Positions 16,110 through 24,664 are shown, counted from the stretch's first letter. The stretch: DNA of 64,000 nucleotides from an uncultured Hungatella sp. (GCA_910579515.1 CAJTUV010000011.1:1-64000); one strand, 5' to 3'. Made by a program: numbers and translations. Notes: generated by a model not told the origin, from the letters alone.

Positions 16110-18458
16110 CTACCTCTGGACCTGTCTGCGGCGCCGTTCCATAGTCTGTCTGTACGCGTCCCTGATTTCCCTGCGCATCTGAGGTACCTCACCCTGTTCA
16201 TTCCTTCTTGCTGATCCCGGTCCTTCCACCTCCTCTAACCGGACCACATATCCATAGGCAGGTAAATCCTGCTTCTTCTCCCCTGCGGCGCCTTCCTCTT
16301 TCTGGGCCCCTGCTTCCTCAGGCCTTGCAACCTCTTCCTGGGGGCCGTTCCACTGAATCCCGTCCGTGGTGACGCTGGCCTTCCTTAAAGGGGTAACCAC
16401 CCGAAACCTGGTGCTGGCCGGTATCAAAACCTCCTGCTCATACTGAACTTTGGAGAGGCCGGAAATATCTACCGCGCCTTTTCCTCTCATTCCATATTCA
16501 ATCAATACCGCGTTATTTTCACCTTCCCGCTCCCTGCCTTTCCGAAAATACTGAGCTGCCTTTGTGATGCTTTTGGTGCTGCTCATCATAGAGCCCAAGG
16601 TAATCACCGAATCTCCTCCAGCCTTAAATTCGCTGGTCAAAGTGCCGCCTCGGTAAGTCGTTCCTGTAAATGCGCTTCTGCCTGTGGAAGCATTCGCCGG
16701 ATTCGGAACCGCTTCCCCTTCTGGGACAGGTTCTCCTGCCAAAAGGTCTGCCTCCTCTGTCTGTCCTCTTTCTTCCAGCGCTTCCTGAGACATTCTTGAA
16801 GAGATCCGTATCATTTTGAAAATAGAATCTGCCAGCCCTTTATCTTTCATCTCCGCACTGGAAGAATACTCATAAGAGCCAAAGCCATTCTTCTCATATC
16901 GATCCACACGTTTATCCGTAAGAGCCCCCTTTGCAAAGCTCTCCCAATACTTCTGCCCTCTGGTCATAGCCAAATACGCTCCTGTAGTATAAATGTTCAG
17001 AGCAATATCGTGGGCGTCTGCATTTCTTGCATCGCTTCCAATATCGTGCATCACGCCGCTTTCCGACTTTCCAAACAGGGTATAATCATACTCCTGGCCA
17101 TTCCCGCCTTTTGCCCTTCTTGCCTGGGCTCTGGCCTGCCGCCTGTCTCTCAGCTCATTTAACATGGTCTTGTAAACCACCTCATGCGGAAACTGATGCT
17201 CTGGGGCAAACTCCTGGCGCAGCACGTCTACCGGAATAGGGTCCACACTCATATACATGGTAGCCGGCTCCGATAAATCCTCTTTTCCCGTAATGCCTGC
17301 ATTCTGGGAGCCCTTCATAATCTCATACAGAGAATGGTCTTTGCTGGTCACCATCCAGGCAATCAGCGCCAGCCTGAAATACAGCAGCTCTTTTAACGAT
17401 GCTCCCATCAGTTTATAAGCTCCCAGCATCCTTAAGGTAGTCCCTGACGGCCCTGCTGTCTGAAGCATTCCCTCTGCATTGACCGGCTTCTTCATCTTAT
17501 ACCAGGCTCTTCCTTCCTGCCACTGAAGCTGGCCGTTCCGTATTCCGTTGATCCGTTCCCTTCTGGACAATCCCAGGCCCAGATTGTTGTAATGAGCCTC
17601 TCCCATCCGATTCCTCTCCCGCTCCTGGGCGCTTCTGGTCTGTCTGGTAAACTTGCTGGACAGCCCTGCATTAAACCCACGAATGAGGCCTGCAAAAAAA
17701 CGGGTCAGTTTATTTCCCTTTCCTTCTATACGGTCCGAACTTTTCTTCAAATCTCTGGCAATGGAAAAGGTGTCAAACACATCTCCCCTTTTTTCTCTCT
17801 GTTCCATTCCCTCCAGCAGATCCAGACGTACTCCCTGAAGCTCTGGAATCTTCTGCGCATTCTCCTGAGTGATGTAAGCCATCATGTTTTTCAGAGAACG
17901 GCTTCTGGCAATCTGCTCCGCTCCCCTGCCGCCGTTTACAAACATGCCGTTGTACAACATGGTCATCCGTTCCCGCAGGTTTCCATCGCCGTTAATGACG
18001 TCATTGAGATTCCCTCGGTCTGTGGCTTCCGCCTCCTGACGTTCCTGGGCGCTGCTATTCTCATTTAAATTCTGACGGAAATTACCGATTTGTCCAGCTC
18101 CGCCGGAACTGTCCCCCTGGGGGAGCAAAGCCTCTAACAAGGTATCCGTAATCTCTACTCGTTCTTCCCCGCCTGCCTGTGGTCCCCTGGCCGGCGCCTC
18201 TCCCGCTATCTGGCCTGCCATTTCTCTGGCCGCCTCCGCATTCTCCACCGCTTCTTCATTCAGATTCTGGTCCCGATTCCCATAGTAGGCGTTTAACATC
18301 CTGCTCAATTTTGTCAGAGCTGTCTTGGCAGCTTCCTGGACATAAGGCGTCTGATAAAGCTTTGCCGCAAACTGCTCCTCATACCTGTCCGCTGTCTGCT
18401 CCCATGTCCCATGCTTATAAATTTCCTCATATGCCTTTTTATTAAAATCCGCCCCCAT
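16110..18458 (-). CDS. ADP-ribosyltransferase-domain protein, candidate effector
   Basis: This 782-aa protein ends in a mono-ADP-ribosyltransferase domain (about 590-700) with all three R-S-E motifs: R603 in TTYRGG, the STS-like SSTKS at 626-630, and the ExE motif Y-E674-Q-E676-V. The ExE form is typical of arginine-modifying toxins. About 580 residues precede it: a Gln/Asn/Glu-rich helical lead, a basic region near 260-300, and a conserved-looking block with SGTTLRMLGAYKLMG and HSLYEIMKGS. A charged C-terminal tail follows the domain. There is no signal peptide, so delivery by the particle fits. It follows the GNAT gene at 18485 and precedes the 579-aa gene. Confidence 0.85.
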   Translation of the reverse strand: MGADFNKKAYEEIYKHGTWEQTADRYEEQFAAKLYQTPYVQEAAKTALTKLSRMLNAYYGNRDQNLNEEAVENAEAAREMAGQIAGEAPARGPQAGGEERVEITDTLLEALLPQGDSSGGAGQIGNFRQNLNENSSAQERQEAEATDRGNLNDVINGDGNLRERMTMLYNGMFVNGGRGAEQIARSRSLKNMMAYITQENAQKIPELQGVRLDLLEGMEQREKRGDVFDTFSIARDLKKSSDRIEGKGNKLTRFFAGLIRGFNAGLSSKFTRQTRSAQERERNRMGEAHYNNLGLGLSRRERINGIRNGQLQWQEGRAWYKMKKPVNAEGMLQTAGPSGTTLRMLGAYKLMGASLKELLYFRLALIAWMVTSKDHSLYEIMKGSQNAGITGKEDLSEPATMYMSVDPIPVDVLRQEFAPEHQFPHEVVYKTMLNELRDRRQARAQARRAKGGNGQEYDYTLFGKSESGVMHDIGSDARNADAHDIALNIYTTGAYLAMTRGQKYWESFAKGALTDKRVDRYEKNGFGSYEYSSSAEMKDKGLADSIFKMIRISSRMSQEALEERGQTEEADLLAGEPVPEGEAVPNPANASTGRSAFTGTTYRGGTLTSEFKAGGDSVITLGSMMSSTKSITKAAQYFRKGREREGENNAVLIEYGMRGKGAVDISGLSKVQYEQEVLIPASTRFRVVTPLRKASVTTDGIQWNGPQEEVARPEEAGAQKEEGAAGEKKQDLPAYGYVVRLEEVEGPGSARRNEQGEVPQMRREIRDAYRQTMERRRRQVQR

Positions 18459-18484
18459 ATTGTCCTTCCTCTCAAATCATCCGA

Positions 18485-19318
18485 TTAATAGACATAATGC
18501 CTGGATACTGCCTGTCCCTTGGCGCTTGCCTTTCCCTCCGTTAATTGAAACACCATTTTTTCTACCGTCTCCGTCAAGGCATTCACATAAATCCGGTCTG
18601 TTTTTCTGCACTTTTCTTTCAAAACCTCATAACTGGCCTTTAACATTCCCATCATCTCCATTGGAGAGCTTTCCTCAAGCACGCAAAAGTAGGAGAAAAT
18701 GTATCCGTCGTCTGTCTTCTCAAACAAAGCGCATCCAATCGCTTCTCCTCTCCTTGTCAAAAGAAAACTGATTTCCTGATCATATAAATACATACTGTCC
18801 AGATGAGGCACGTTTCCGTCTCCATCTGGCAGAGCGTTGATTCGATCCAAAAACTGATTCCACATTCTCGCCGTGACCTTTGACAAAGGGGTCAATTTTC
18901 TTCCCCTCCCCTCAAAAGGCCGCTTAAAATATTTCTCCGACAAATCTTCCGGTTTTATCTCATAAATCCTGCTGTTTATTTCATCGCTCTGGAACAGATT
19001 CTGACAGAGACACTCTTCCAGCTCCTTTGTTTCCTCTCCTAATATGTACTGGCACACTTCCCCGTCCATCTGAGACAACTGCCCCACCTCATGAAGGGCA
19101 TTCAAAAGCTCTGTTGCCACGCCCTTTCTGCGGAAAGGCTCTGCCACATACAAATACAATATTTCCAAAAGTCTTCCTGATTCCTGAACTGCTAAAATGC
19201 CGCAGGCGGTTTCGTCCACAATGGCGCCCAGGACAAAATCCGTCCACGCCCACATCTGAGAGGGCATAAGAGGCTCAAAATACTGTCTATTCTCCTGCCT
19301 TACGATTGTAATCTCCAT
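18485..19318 (-). CDS. Tandem GNAT-type acetyltransferase
   Basis: This 277-aa protein has an N-terminal GNAT domain with the acetyl-CoA binding pattern YVAEPFRRKGVATELL (around 54-69). The C-terminal half (about 130-277) looks like a second, weaker GNAT fold. Its layout parallels the first 290 residues of the protein at 8081-9400, including the stretch after the first GNAT domain (SRIYEIKPEDL against NRIYYVPACHL), so the two are likely paralogues. It lacks the C-terminal chaperone-like domain. It sits between AAA+ copy 2 and the ADP-ribosyltransferase gene. The target is unknown. Confidence 0.78.
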   Translation of the reverse strand: MEITIVRQENRQYFEPLMPSQMWAWTDFVLGAIVDETACGILAVQESGRLLEILYLYVAEPFRRKGVATELLNALHEVGQLSQMDGEVCQYILGEETKELEECLCQNLFQSDEINSRIYEIKPEDLSEKYFKRPFEGRGRKLTPLSKVTARMWNQFLDRINALPDGDGNVPHLDSMYLYDQEISFLLTRRGEAIGCALFEKTDDGYIFSYFCVLEESSPMEMMGMLKASYEVLKEKCRKTDRIYVNALTETVEKMVFQLTEGKASAKGQAVSRHYVY

Positions 19319-19341
19319 CTTTGTCTCTCCTTTGTCTTCTT

Positions 19342-21633
19342 CTATAAGCCGATCAGCGATGCATAAGGCTCAAAATCTGATCTGGTAAATACTTTCCCTG
19401 TCTTGACAAACTCATAACGGATAGCCTGAAGATAATGCTTCATACACACTTCCTGCCCATCTTTGTCCGCCGCGGCTAAAAAAGCTGCGTTCAATATACA
19501 GTTCTTGATATTTCCGCCTACAAACTCAAATTTTTCCGCCAAAAACCGGATGTCCACATCCTCCCCCAGAGGAGTCGTCTTAGGGATCGTGGTGCGCCAC
19601 AGCATCTCTCTGGTATCCGCATCCGGAAACTGAAATTCTACAATATACTTCATCCGCCTGAAAAATGCAGGATCAATATTGTGCTTATAGTTAGTAGCCA
19701 GCACAGACACTCCGTCATAGGCCTCCACTTCCTGAAGAAGAAGAGCCGTCTTATTGTTGTTGGAAGCCTGATTGCTTCCGCCGTCGTCCGACCGCTTGGC
19801 AAACAAGGTGTCGCACTCATCAAAAAACAAAACCACGTTACACTTCTTCGCCTCTCGAAAAATCATGGAAATTGATTTTTCCGTCTCACCTACATATTTG
19901 TCAATTACTTTCGACAAATCCACCCGATATAATTCCAGATTCAGTTCGTGGGCAATTACCTGAGCGCACATGGATTTTCCGGTTCCTGGAGCCCCGAAAA
20001 GAAGAATCGAAAGCCCTCGTCCATAAGGATACTTCTTCGTATAGTTCCAACTATCATAAACCTGCTTTCTGAAGTTCATCTGATCAATGGCGTGCTCCAG
20101 GGTTTCCCTCTGGTCTCGGTTCATGACAATATCCTCAAATCCAAAGTTCGCCTTAACCTTTGTGGCCTTCTGGGTCAGCTCTGAGCTCATCTGGTTATTA
20201 CAGCCTTTAAACAGAGTATCCTTGGGTATGACAATCTCTCTGTCCATAGTTGCAAAACTTCTGGCCTGATGAAGGGCCGATTTGATCTTTCCAGGAGTAA
20301 ACAAAAATTTGGTAGCCATTTCCAGCAAATCCACCTCTGGAGCCAGGGAATAATTTTTAGAAAAATATTTCCAGCACTCCTCTCGTTCCTGATTCATAGG
20401 CGTAGGCAGCTCCAGCTCGGTAAATTCCTCTTTTGTCATATCCTTCACAGGCAGCTTCTCCTTACTGATGGCAAACACTAAAAGACCATGTCCTGTCAAT
20501 TTTGAGAAAGCCAGATCCATATAGCCAAAAAACTTATCCTTTTCCTCTTCCCTGTAACTCAAATCGTCCAGGCAGCAGCAGGAGTTCGTAAGAATACACT
20601 CCCTGGTCACAGCCCACAGCGCCTTCTCCACAAAACTGAAGTCATAGACAAACAGTTTCTTGCAGTTTATGGAAATCGCTCTCATCCCATGTTCTTTACA
20701 GAACTGCTTTACAAAAAACTTTCTTCCGCTTCCCTCATCCCCATAATAGGAAAAAATTCTCACGCCTTCCTCATACGAGATCTCCATGGCTTCCAGCACG
20801 CCCTTATTGGCCAGAATCGGGTCCAGCTCCTTGTCATCTGTCAGCATCTGAAAAAAGCGGACATAATCCTGGTCAAGCTTCATAGGATTCTTGCCAAACA
20901 AAAAATCTATCATCCTTTTATCCGGCGAAACCACGGTAGAAAACGGCATATTTCCCTGAACATGCAAATCCAGAACCGGCAATAGCTGCTCCAAACAAAC
21001 CGACATATCGCCATACGCTCCGGTTATGGAAAAACTGCTGCCGTAATACAGCTTCGCCGCAGACTCTATGGTAGGCATCGGCAGGCTTCCATTTTCATTG
21101 ATTACCTGAAAGACTCCTGCATAGTCCGTCTGCGTCGAAGACAGAATCCCACAAGTCAGGCAGAACACAGTAAAATTTTCATAGTTTAATTTCTGACAGA
21201 TCTCATAAAACGGAAGAGAAACTCCCGCCTCCTTTGCCAGCTTTGCCCTGGCATTTATGTAATCCATAATCTCTTCAATCTCTTCCGTCTCAGCCTCCGG
21301 CTGAACCGTTTCCATGGCAAATTCTGAGAAAAGCCCTGCCAAATCCATAAGGTCAGCATCTTCTTCAGAGACCGGCAGCTCCTGCTCCTCTTTCACAGTC
21401 TCCATATCCCGGCTCTGGAAACGCCCCAGCTTCTCCATACACACGTCATGGGCAATCTCCAGATCCGGATAGAGCACATTTTTATATCCGCCTTCCCCAA
21501 GAGCGTAAACCTGTTTTAACCCTGTTAAATATCGGTTCATTCCTTCATTCACACAGGCAAACAGATATTCCATATATTCCTCATAACTGTCAAAAGGCAG
21601 GGCCTTTTTCTCTTTGTCAAACAGACTTTCCAT
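19342..21633 (-). CDS. AAA+ ATPase of the CIS locus, copy 2
   Basis: This 763-aa protein carries a C-terminal AAA+ module: Walker A GAPGTGKS (547-554), Walker B VLFFDECD (601-608), sensor ATNY and FFRRM. Residues of about 290-450 form a degenerate AAA-like segment (GDEGSGRKFF in the P-loop position). It matches the architecture of the protein at 12159-14336. The start at 21633 is preferred over 21720 because the longer form would overlap the small upstream gene and AGAGAGGA precedes this ATG. Two such ATPases in one CIS locus are unusual; each may serve its own effector cassette. Confidence 0.9.
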   Translation of the reverse strand: MESLFDKEKKALPFDSYEEYMEYLFACVNEGMNRYLTGLKQVYALGEGGYKNVLYPDLEIAHDVCMEKLGRFQSRDMETVKEEQELPVSEEDADLMDLAGLFSEFAMETVQPEAETEEIEEIMDYINARAKLAKEAGVSLPFYEICQKLNYENFTVFCLTCGILSSTQTDYAGVFQVINENGSLPMPTIESAAKLYYGSSFSITGAYGDMSVCLEQLLPVLDLHVQGNMPFSTVVSPDKRMIDFLFGKNPMKLDQDYVRFFQMLTDDKELDPILANKGVLEAMEISYEEGVRIFSYYGDEGSGRKFFVKQFCKEHGMRAISINCKKLFVYDFSFVEKALWAVTRECILTNSCCCLDDLSYREEEKDKFFGYMDLAFSKLTGHGLLVFAISKEKLPVKDMTKEEFTELELPTPMNQEREECWKYFSKNYSLAPEVDLLEMATKFLFTPGKIKSALHQARSFATMDREIVIPKDTLFKGCNNQMSSELTQKATKVKANFGFEDIVMNRDQRETLEHAIDQMNFRKQVYDSWNYTKKYPYGRGLSILLFGAPGTGKSMCAQVIAHELNLELYRVDLSKVIDKYVGETEKSISMIFREAKKCNVVLFFDECDTLFAKRSDDGGSNQASNNNKTALLLQEVEAYDGVSVLATNYKHNIDPAFFRRMKYIVEFQFPDADTREMLWRTTIPKTTPLGEDVDIRFLAEKFEFVGGNIKNCILNAAFLAAADKDGQEVCMKHYLQAIRYEFVKTGKVFTRSDFEPYASLIGL

Positions 21634-21634
21634 C

Positions 21635-21862
21635 TCAACTGTTCCTCTCTGCAAAAAATACGGCTGTCTCATCAAACACGCTCTTTTTGGTGTTGATTCC
21701 CTCAAATTTTCCCTGGTCAAACGCCCCTTTTTGCTGATTCAAAGGCTTTTTAACTTCTCGTGGGGCGTAGGTCATGGTCTCCTCTTCCTCTTCGGAAAAT
21801 AGCGCTGTCTTCTTTTTATTTTTCTGATTCGTGTCCCGAATCAGCCGTTCTGTCACCCTCAT
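21635..21862 (-). CDS. Small charged protein opening the effector operon
   Basis: This 75-aa protein is not recognised. It is highly charged, with an acidic run (SEEEEET) and a basic C-terminal half, and looks disordered. An AAGGA-type ribosome binding site precedes the ATG at 21862, and the stop is 1 nt before the AAA+ copy 2 start, so it is probably translated and coupled. As the first gene of the operon it could be an adaptor or cofactor of the ATPase. A leader peptide or a fragment of a longer ancestral protein are alternatives. Confidence 0.55.
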   Translation of the reverse strand: MRVTERLIRDTNQKNKKKTALFSEEEEETMTYAPREVKKPLNQQKGAFDQGKFEGINTKKSVFDETAVFFAERNS

Positions 21863-21892
21863 ACATTTTTCTCCATTCCTTGCAATGTGTGA

Positions 21893-21925
21893 TTGTTTTT
21901 AACCTTTTTTTATGCTATGATTATA
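21893..21925 (+). promoter_or_regulatory. Divergent promoter region
   Basis: On the plus strand TTGTTT (21893-21898), a 17-nt spacer and TATGAT (21916-21921) form a sigma-A-like promoter for the gene at 21950. On the minus strand TATAAT (21925-21920) overlaps it and could serve the effector operon from 21862, but no good -35 box is seen for it. Overlapping -10 elements would make the two transcripts compete for polymerase. Confidence 0.5.
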
Positions 21926-21949
21926 AAAACTCAACAGAAAGGATTTCCT

Positions 21950-22774
21950 ATGAATACTGCTCAAAAAAGCCTTCTGGCGTGTTCCGCTGTGTGTTATGCT
22001 CTGGTCATTTTCAGCTTTTTCAATTCGGCTTTATGGCTGGTCCTGATATTTTTTATCCTTCACAGTCTGGCCCTTTTATATTTTTCCTATCTGACCTATT
22101 GTGCCAGCAAAGCTCCTGAGACAGAAGAAGAGCTGGAATCCTTAAAAGAACAATACAGCCGGCTGGTCCAGGAAAACACTACGCTCTCCCAGGAGCTCTC
22201 CCAGTCGCAAAAGCAGTATGAAGAGCTGAAAGCCTTTATGGAAGAGCCTGAAGTTTCCGAAACCAAAGAAGCCGCCGCCCCTTCCTTTGAAAGCCTGCTT
22301 CCTCCTGTTGATTCGGATGCAGACCCACAGGAAACCATCAACATCATTCAGGTAGCCAAAGATACGATTGAGGAATTCCTTCCCTTTTCTTCCAAAGCAG
22401 GGATTCAGATTCAGGTCTCCACAGCTACAGACTCCCTTTTTGTAAAGGCAAGCCTTCAGCGAATCCGGATTCTGTTTCGCAACATTATTGACAACTCGAT
22501 CAAGTATATGAATCAGGCCGGCAATCTGGTCATCACCATATCCACCATTGGAGACGATATCTTTATTGTCTTAAAAGATAATGGAAAAGGACTTCCAGAA
22601 GCCGAGACGCCTCATATCTTTGAGATAAACTATCAAGGTTCCAACCGCATAAGCGGAAATGGTCTGGGGCTTACTCAGGCCAAAGCCATCGTAGATTCTT
22701 ACGGCGGCACCATCTATGCCAAAAGTACAATGGGAAAAGGCATGGGAATCTACATCCAGATTCCTATTGAATAA
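21950..22774 (+). CDS. Membrane kinase-like ATPase lacking a phospho-acceptor histidine
   Basis: This 274-aa protein has two N-terminal TM segments (about 8-45), a coiled coil (about 55-105) and a C-terminal HATPase domain (about 130-274) with a good N-box (NIIDNSIKYM), G1 box (DNGKGLP) and G2 box (GNGLGLTQAKAIV). There is no H-box, so it is not a classical histidine kinase; it may act on a partner or only bind ATP. The start at 21950 has AGAAAGGA 7 nt upstream; the longer frame from 21893 would begin inside the promoter. No response regulator gene is nearby. It is cotranscribed with the SH3-domain gene. Confidence 0.8.
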   Translation: MNTAQKSLLACSAVCYALVIFSFFNSALWLVLIFFILHSLALLYFSYLTYCASKAPETEEELESLKEQYSRLVQENTTLSQELSQSQKQYEELKAFMEEPEVSETKEAAAPSFESLLPPVDSDADPQETINIIQVAKDTIEEFLPFSSKAGIQIQVSTATDSLFVKASLQRIRILFRNIIDNSIKYMNQAGNLVITISTIGDDIFIVLKDNGKGLPEAETPHIFEINYQGSNRISGNGLGLTQAKAIVDSYGGTIYAKSTMGKGMGIYIQIPIE

Positions 22775-22789
22775 AGGGGGTACTATTTT

Positions 22790-23266
22790 ATGAAAAAAAA
22801 TAAATTTTTTCTGTTCTCTGTCATGTCCTTCTATGTAGTGGCCGGAGTTCTGGCATGTTGCTTTTTCTTTCTGCGAGGTTCCTCTCTGTCAGGAAACGCA
22901 GCCGTCACGCAACCGGACCTGTATGAGATCAAACCAGAGCTTTCCCAGGCCACAGTACCAGAAACCACTGAGATTATTCTGGAAACTACCGCCTCTGAGG
23001 AACGTATACCAGAACCTATAGAGACAGAACCAGAACCTGTGTACTACGCCTTCACTACCCTGAATCTAAACGGCCCTCTCCATGTCAGGGAGGCGGCCAG
23101 TATGAACGCCCAGGTCATTGCCAGGTTCTCTCCTGGAATCACCGGATACGTGCTGGAAAAGGGGCCTGTATGGAGCCTTGTTCAGTCCGGCGACGTCACA
23201 GGATATGTGTTCAACGAGTATTTGGATTTTCAGGAAATTTCCAAAGAAGAATATCCTTTTGAATAA
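22790..23266 (+). CDS. Membrane-anchored SH3-domain protein
   Basis: This 158-aa protein has an N-terminal membrane anchor (about 6-28), a Pro/Glu/Thr-rich spacer with TTEIILETT and EPIETEPEP, and a bacterial SH3 domain at about 84-148 (LNLNGPLHVREAAS, VIARFSPGITGYV, VWSLVQSGDVTGYVFNEYL). SH3b domains usually bind peptidoglycan. The protein probably sits in the membrane with its SH3 domain in the wall. It follows the kinase-like gene by 15 nt. A cell-envelope sensor or docking role for the adjacent injection system is inferred from position only. Confidence 0.8.
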   Translation: MKKNKFFLFSVMSFYVVAGVLACCFFFLRGSSLSGNAAVTQPDLYEIKPELSQATVPETTEIILETTASEERIPEPIETEPEPVYYAFTTLNLNGPLHVREAASMNAQVIARFSPGITGYVLEKGPVWSLVQSGDVTGYVFNEYLDFQEISKEEYPFE

Positions 23267-23272
23267 AATATG

Positions 23273-23300
23273 TAAGGCCGGCCATTAAACGCCGGCCTTA
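23273..23300. terminator. Convergent bidirectional terminator
   Basis: TAAGGCCGGC (23273-23282) and GCCGGCCTTA (23291-23300) form a 10-bp GC-rich stem with an 8-nt loop. The stop codon of the minus-strand RsbW gene lies inside the loop. It separates the plus-strand pair from the end of the structural operon. T-runs on both sides are modest. Confidence 0.7.
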
Positions 23301-23707
23301 TCTAATCTTTTCTCAATCGTCAAAATATTGTACCCTTCTTCATAGCGGTACTCCACCTTATCCATATACTGCTTCACCATATAGATCCCCAGTCCTCCGA
23401 TCTCCCTTTCCCCTGCGGACAGAGAAATGTCAGGATCTTCCTTTTCCAAAGGATTGTAGGGGATTCCTTTATCCCGAAACACCACCTGACAGCATCTGGG
23501 GTCCTGGGAAACGTCCATCTGTACCTGGGCTTCCCCCTCATTTCCGCCATAGGCATAATGGGCAATATTAACATAGATTTCCTCTACAGCAATCAGTATT
23601 CTTGTTTTCACATCATTTGGACAGTCATTTTCATCCAAATGGGCTTCTATGGCGTCAAGGACCGTGTACAACGTGTCGTCATTAGCCTGCAGTTTTAAAT
23701 TCTCCAT
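23285..23707 (-). CDS. RsbW-like serine kinase / anti-sigma ATPase
   Basis: This 140-aa HATPase-fold protein is of the RsbW/SpoIIAB class. The N-box is intact (AVEEIYVNIAHYAY, E43 and N47), followed by VVFRDKGIPYNPL in the G1 position and GGLGIYMVKQYMDKVEY in the G2 position. Such proteins bind a target and phosphorylate a STAS-domain antagonist. The STAS partner is two genes upstream (24365-24664), and a SpoIIE-type phosphatase is at 1435-3045. It ends the structural operon and overlaps the FtsE-like gene by 26 nt. No sigma factor gene lies nearby, so the controlled target is unknown. Confidence 0.88.
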   Translation of the reverse strand: MENLKLQANDDTLYTVLDAIEAHLDENDCPNDVKTRILIAVEEIYVNIAHYAYGGNEGEAQVQMDVSQDPRCCQVVFRDKGIPYNPLEKEDPDISLSAGEREIGGLGIYMVKQYMDKVEYRYEEGYNILTIEKRLDKAGV

Positions 23708-24368
23708 CTTTTCCCCCTGTTAACATGATTTCCCGATACTCCAGGCCCTGAACGCTGGCCTTGTCATGAGTGGCCACCAGGACGGTAATCCCCTGTCTGT
23801 GGGCCAGTTCAAACAGTCTCATGATTTCTTTGGATTCCTCCAAAGACAAATTCCCTGTAGGCTCGTCTGCCAGAAGAATAGAAGGATAATTCACCAGCGC
23901 TCTGGCAAGACATACCTTCTGCTTCTCTCCGCCTGACAACTGGGACGGATACCTTTTGTAGAGATGAGAAATTCCTAAAACCATAAACAACGATGAAATC
24001 GCCGCTCGGTTATTCTTGTGTCTCCCTCCTGCAACCAGCCGGGCAAGCTCCACATTCTGATAGACCGTCCGCTCAGGCAAAAGATAATCCTCCTGAAACA
24101 CCACGCCCAGCTTTCTCCGGTAAAAAGGCGTTTCTTTTTCCCCTATCCGTCCAATGTCCTGCTCAGACACATAGATGTTTCCAGATGTAAGCTCTGTATC
24201 TTTCAAAAGAAGGCGGATAAGGGTGGTTTTCCCCACCCCGCTCTCTCCTGTCACAAGAACAAACTCCCCAGCCTTAATCTCTGCATTAAAGTCCCAAAAT
24301 ACATGTTCCGAAGAGCCCTCGTATCGTTTTGTCACATGCGTAAATGTAATCATAACCGGGCCGGTCAC
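23682..24368 (-). CDS. Orphan FtsE-like ABC ATPase
   Basis: This 228-aa ABC-type ATPase has Walker A GESGVGKT (41-48), Q-loop VVFQEDYLL, signature LSGGEKQKVCLARAL, Walker B ILLADEPTG and the switch His in VATHDKA. The overall sequence is closest in style to FtsE/LolD-type ATPases. No permease gene is adjacent, so it either works with an unlinked FtsX-like protein or has a non-transport role. It overlaps the STAS gene stop (GTGA) and the RsbW gene start, so the three genes are translationally coupled, which is a strange partner set for an ABC ATPase. Confidence 0.85.
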   Translation of the reverse strand: MTGPVMITFTHVTKRYEGSSEHVFWDFNAEIKAGEFVLVTGESGVGKTTLIRLLLKDTELTSGNIYVSEQDIGRIGEKETPFYRRKLGVVFQEDYLLPERTVYQNVELARLVAGGRHKNNRAAISSLFMVLGISHLYKRYPSQLSGGEKQKVCLARALVNYPSILLADEPTGNLSLEESKEIMRLFELAHRQGITVLVATHDKASVQGLEYREIMLTGGKDGEFKTAG

Positions 24369-24664
24369 TCAATCGTAAGCATGCTGGCAAACCCAGTAAC
24401 CGTAAACACTTCCATCACTGTGGCGCACACATGAATCAGCTTCATGGTCCCGCCTTTAGAGTTAGCAGTTTTTTGTCCGATCAGAAGAGCCCTTAAACCT
24501 GCGCTGGACACATACTCCACCTTCTCCAGATTCAAAACCACATGAGACCCTTTCTGAAATGCCTGAAGAATACTTTGCTGAAGCTGCGGACTGGTATTCG
24601 TATCCACTCTCCCCTCTATGTCAAGCTGTATCATGCCTTCTCGTCTTGTCTCTGAAATTGTCAT
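24365..24664 (-). CDS. STAS-domain anti-anti-sigma-like protein
   Basis: This 99-aa single-domain STAS protein is of the SpoIIAA/RsbV type. The phospho-acceptor motif is VEYVSSAGLRALL, with Ser54 in the expected place. It would bind the RsbW-like kinase when unphosphorylated, be inactivated by phosphorylation, and be restored by the SpoIIE-type phosphatase. AAGGAGGAAG precedes the ATG. It is the first of three coupled genes after the baseplate genes at the end of the structural operon. Confidence 0.9.
   Translation of the reverse strand: MTISETRREGMIQLDIEGRVDTNTSPQLQQSILQAFQKGSHVVLNLEKVEYVSSAGLRALLIGQKTANSKGGTMKLIHVCATVMEVFTVTGFASMLTIE

Noticed and set aside
16085..16201. N-terminal extension of the 579-aa protein
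   Set aside because: It overlaps the end of the ADP-ribosyltransferase gene and is Arg-rich out-of-frame sequence; GAGGAGGG supports the start at 16084.
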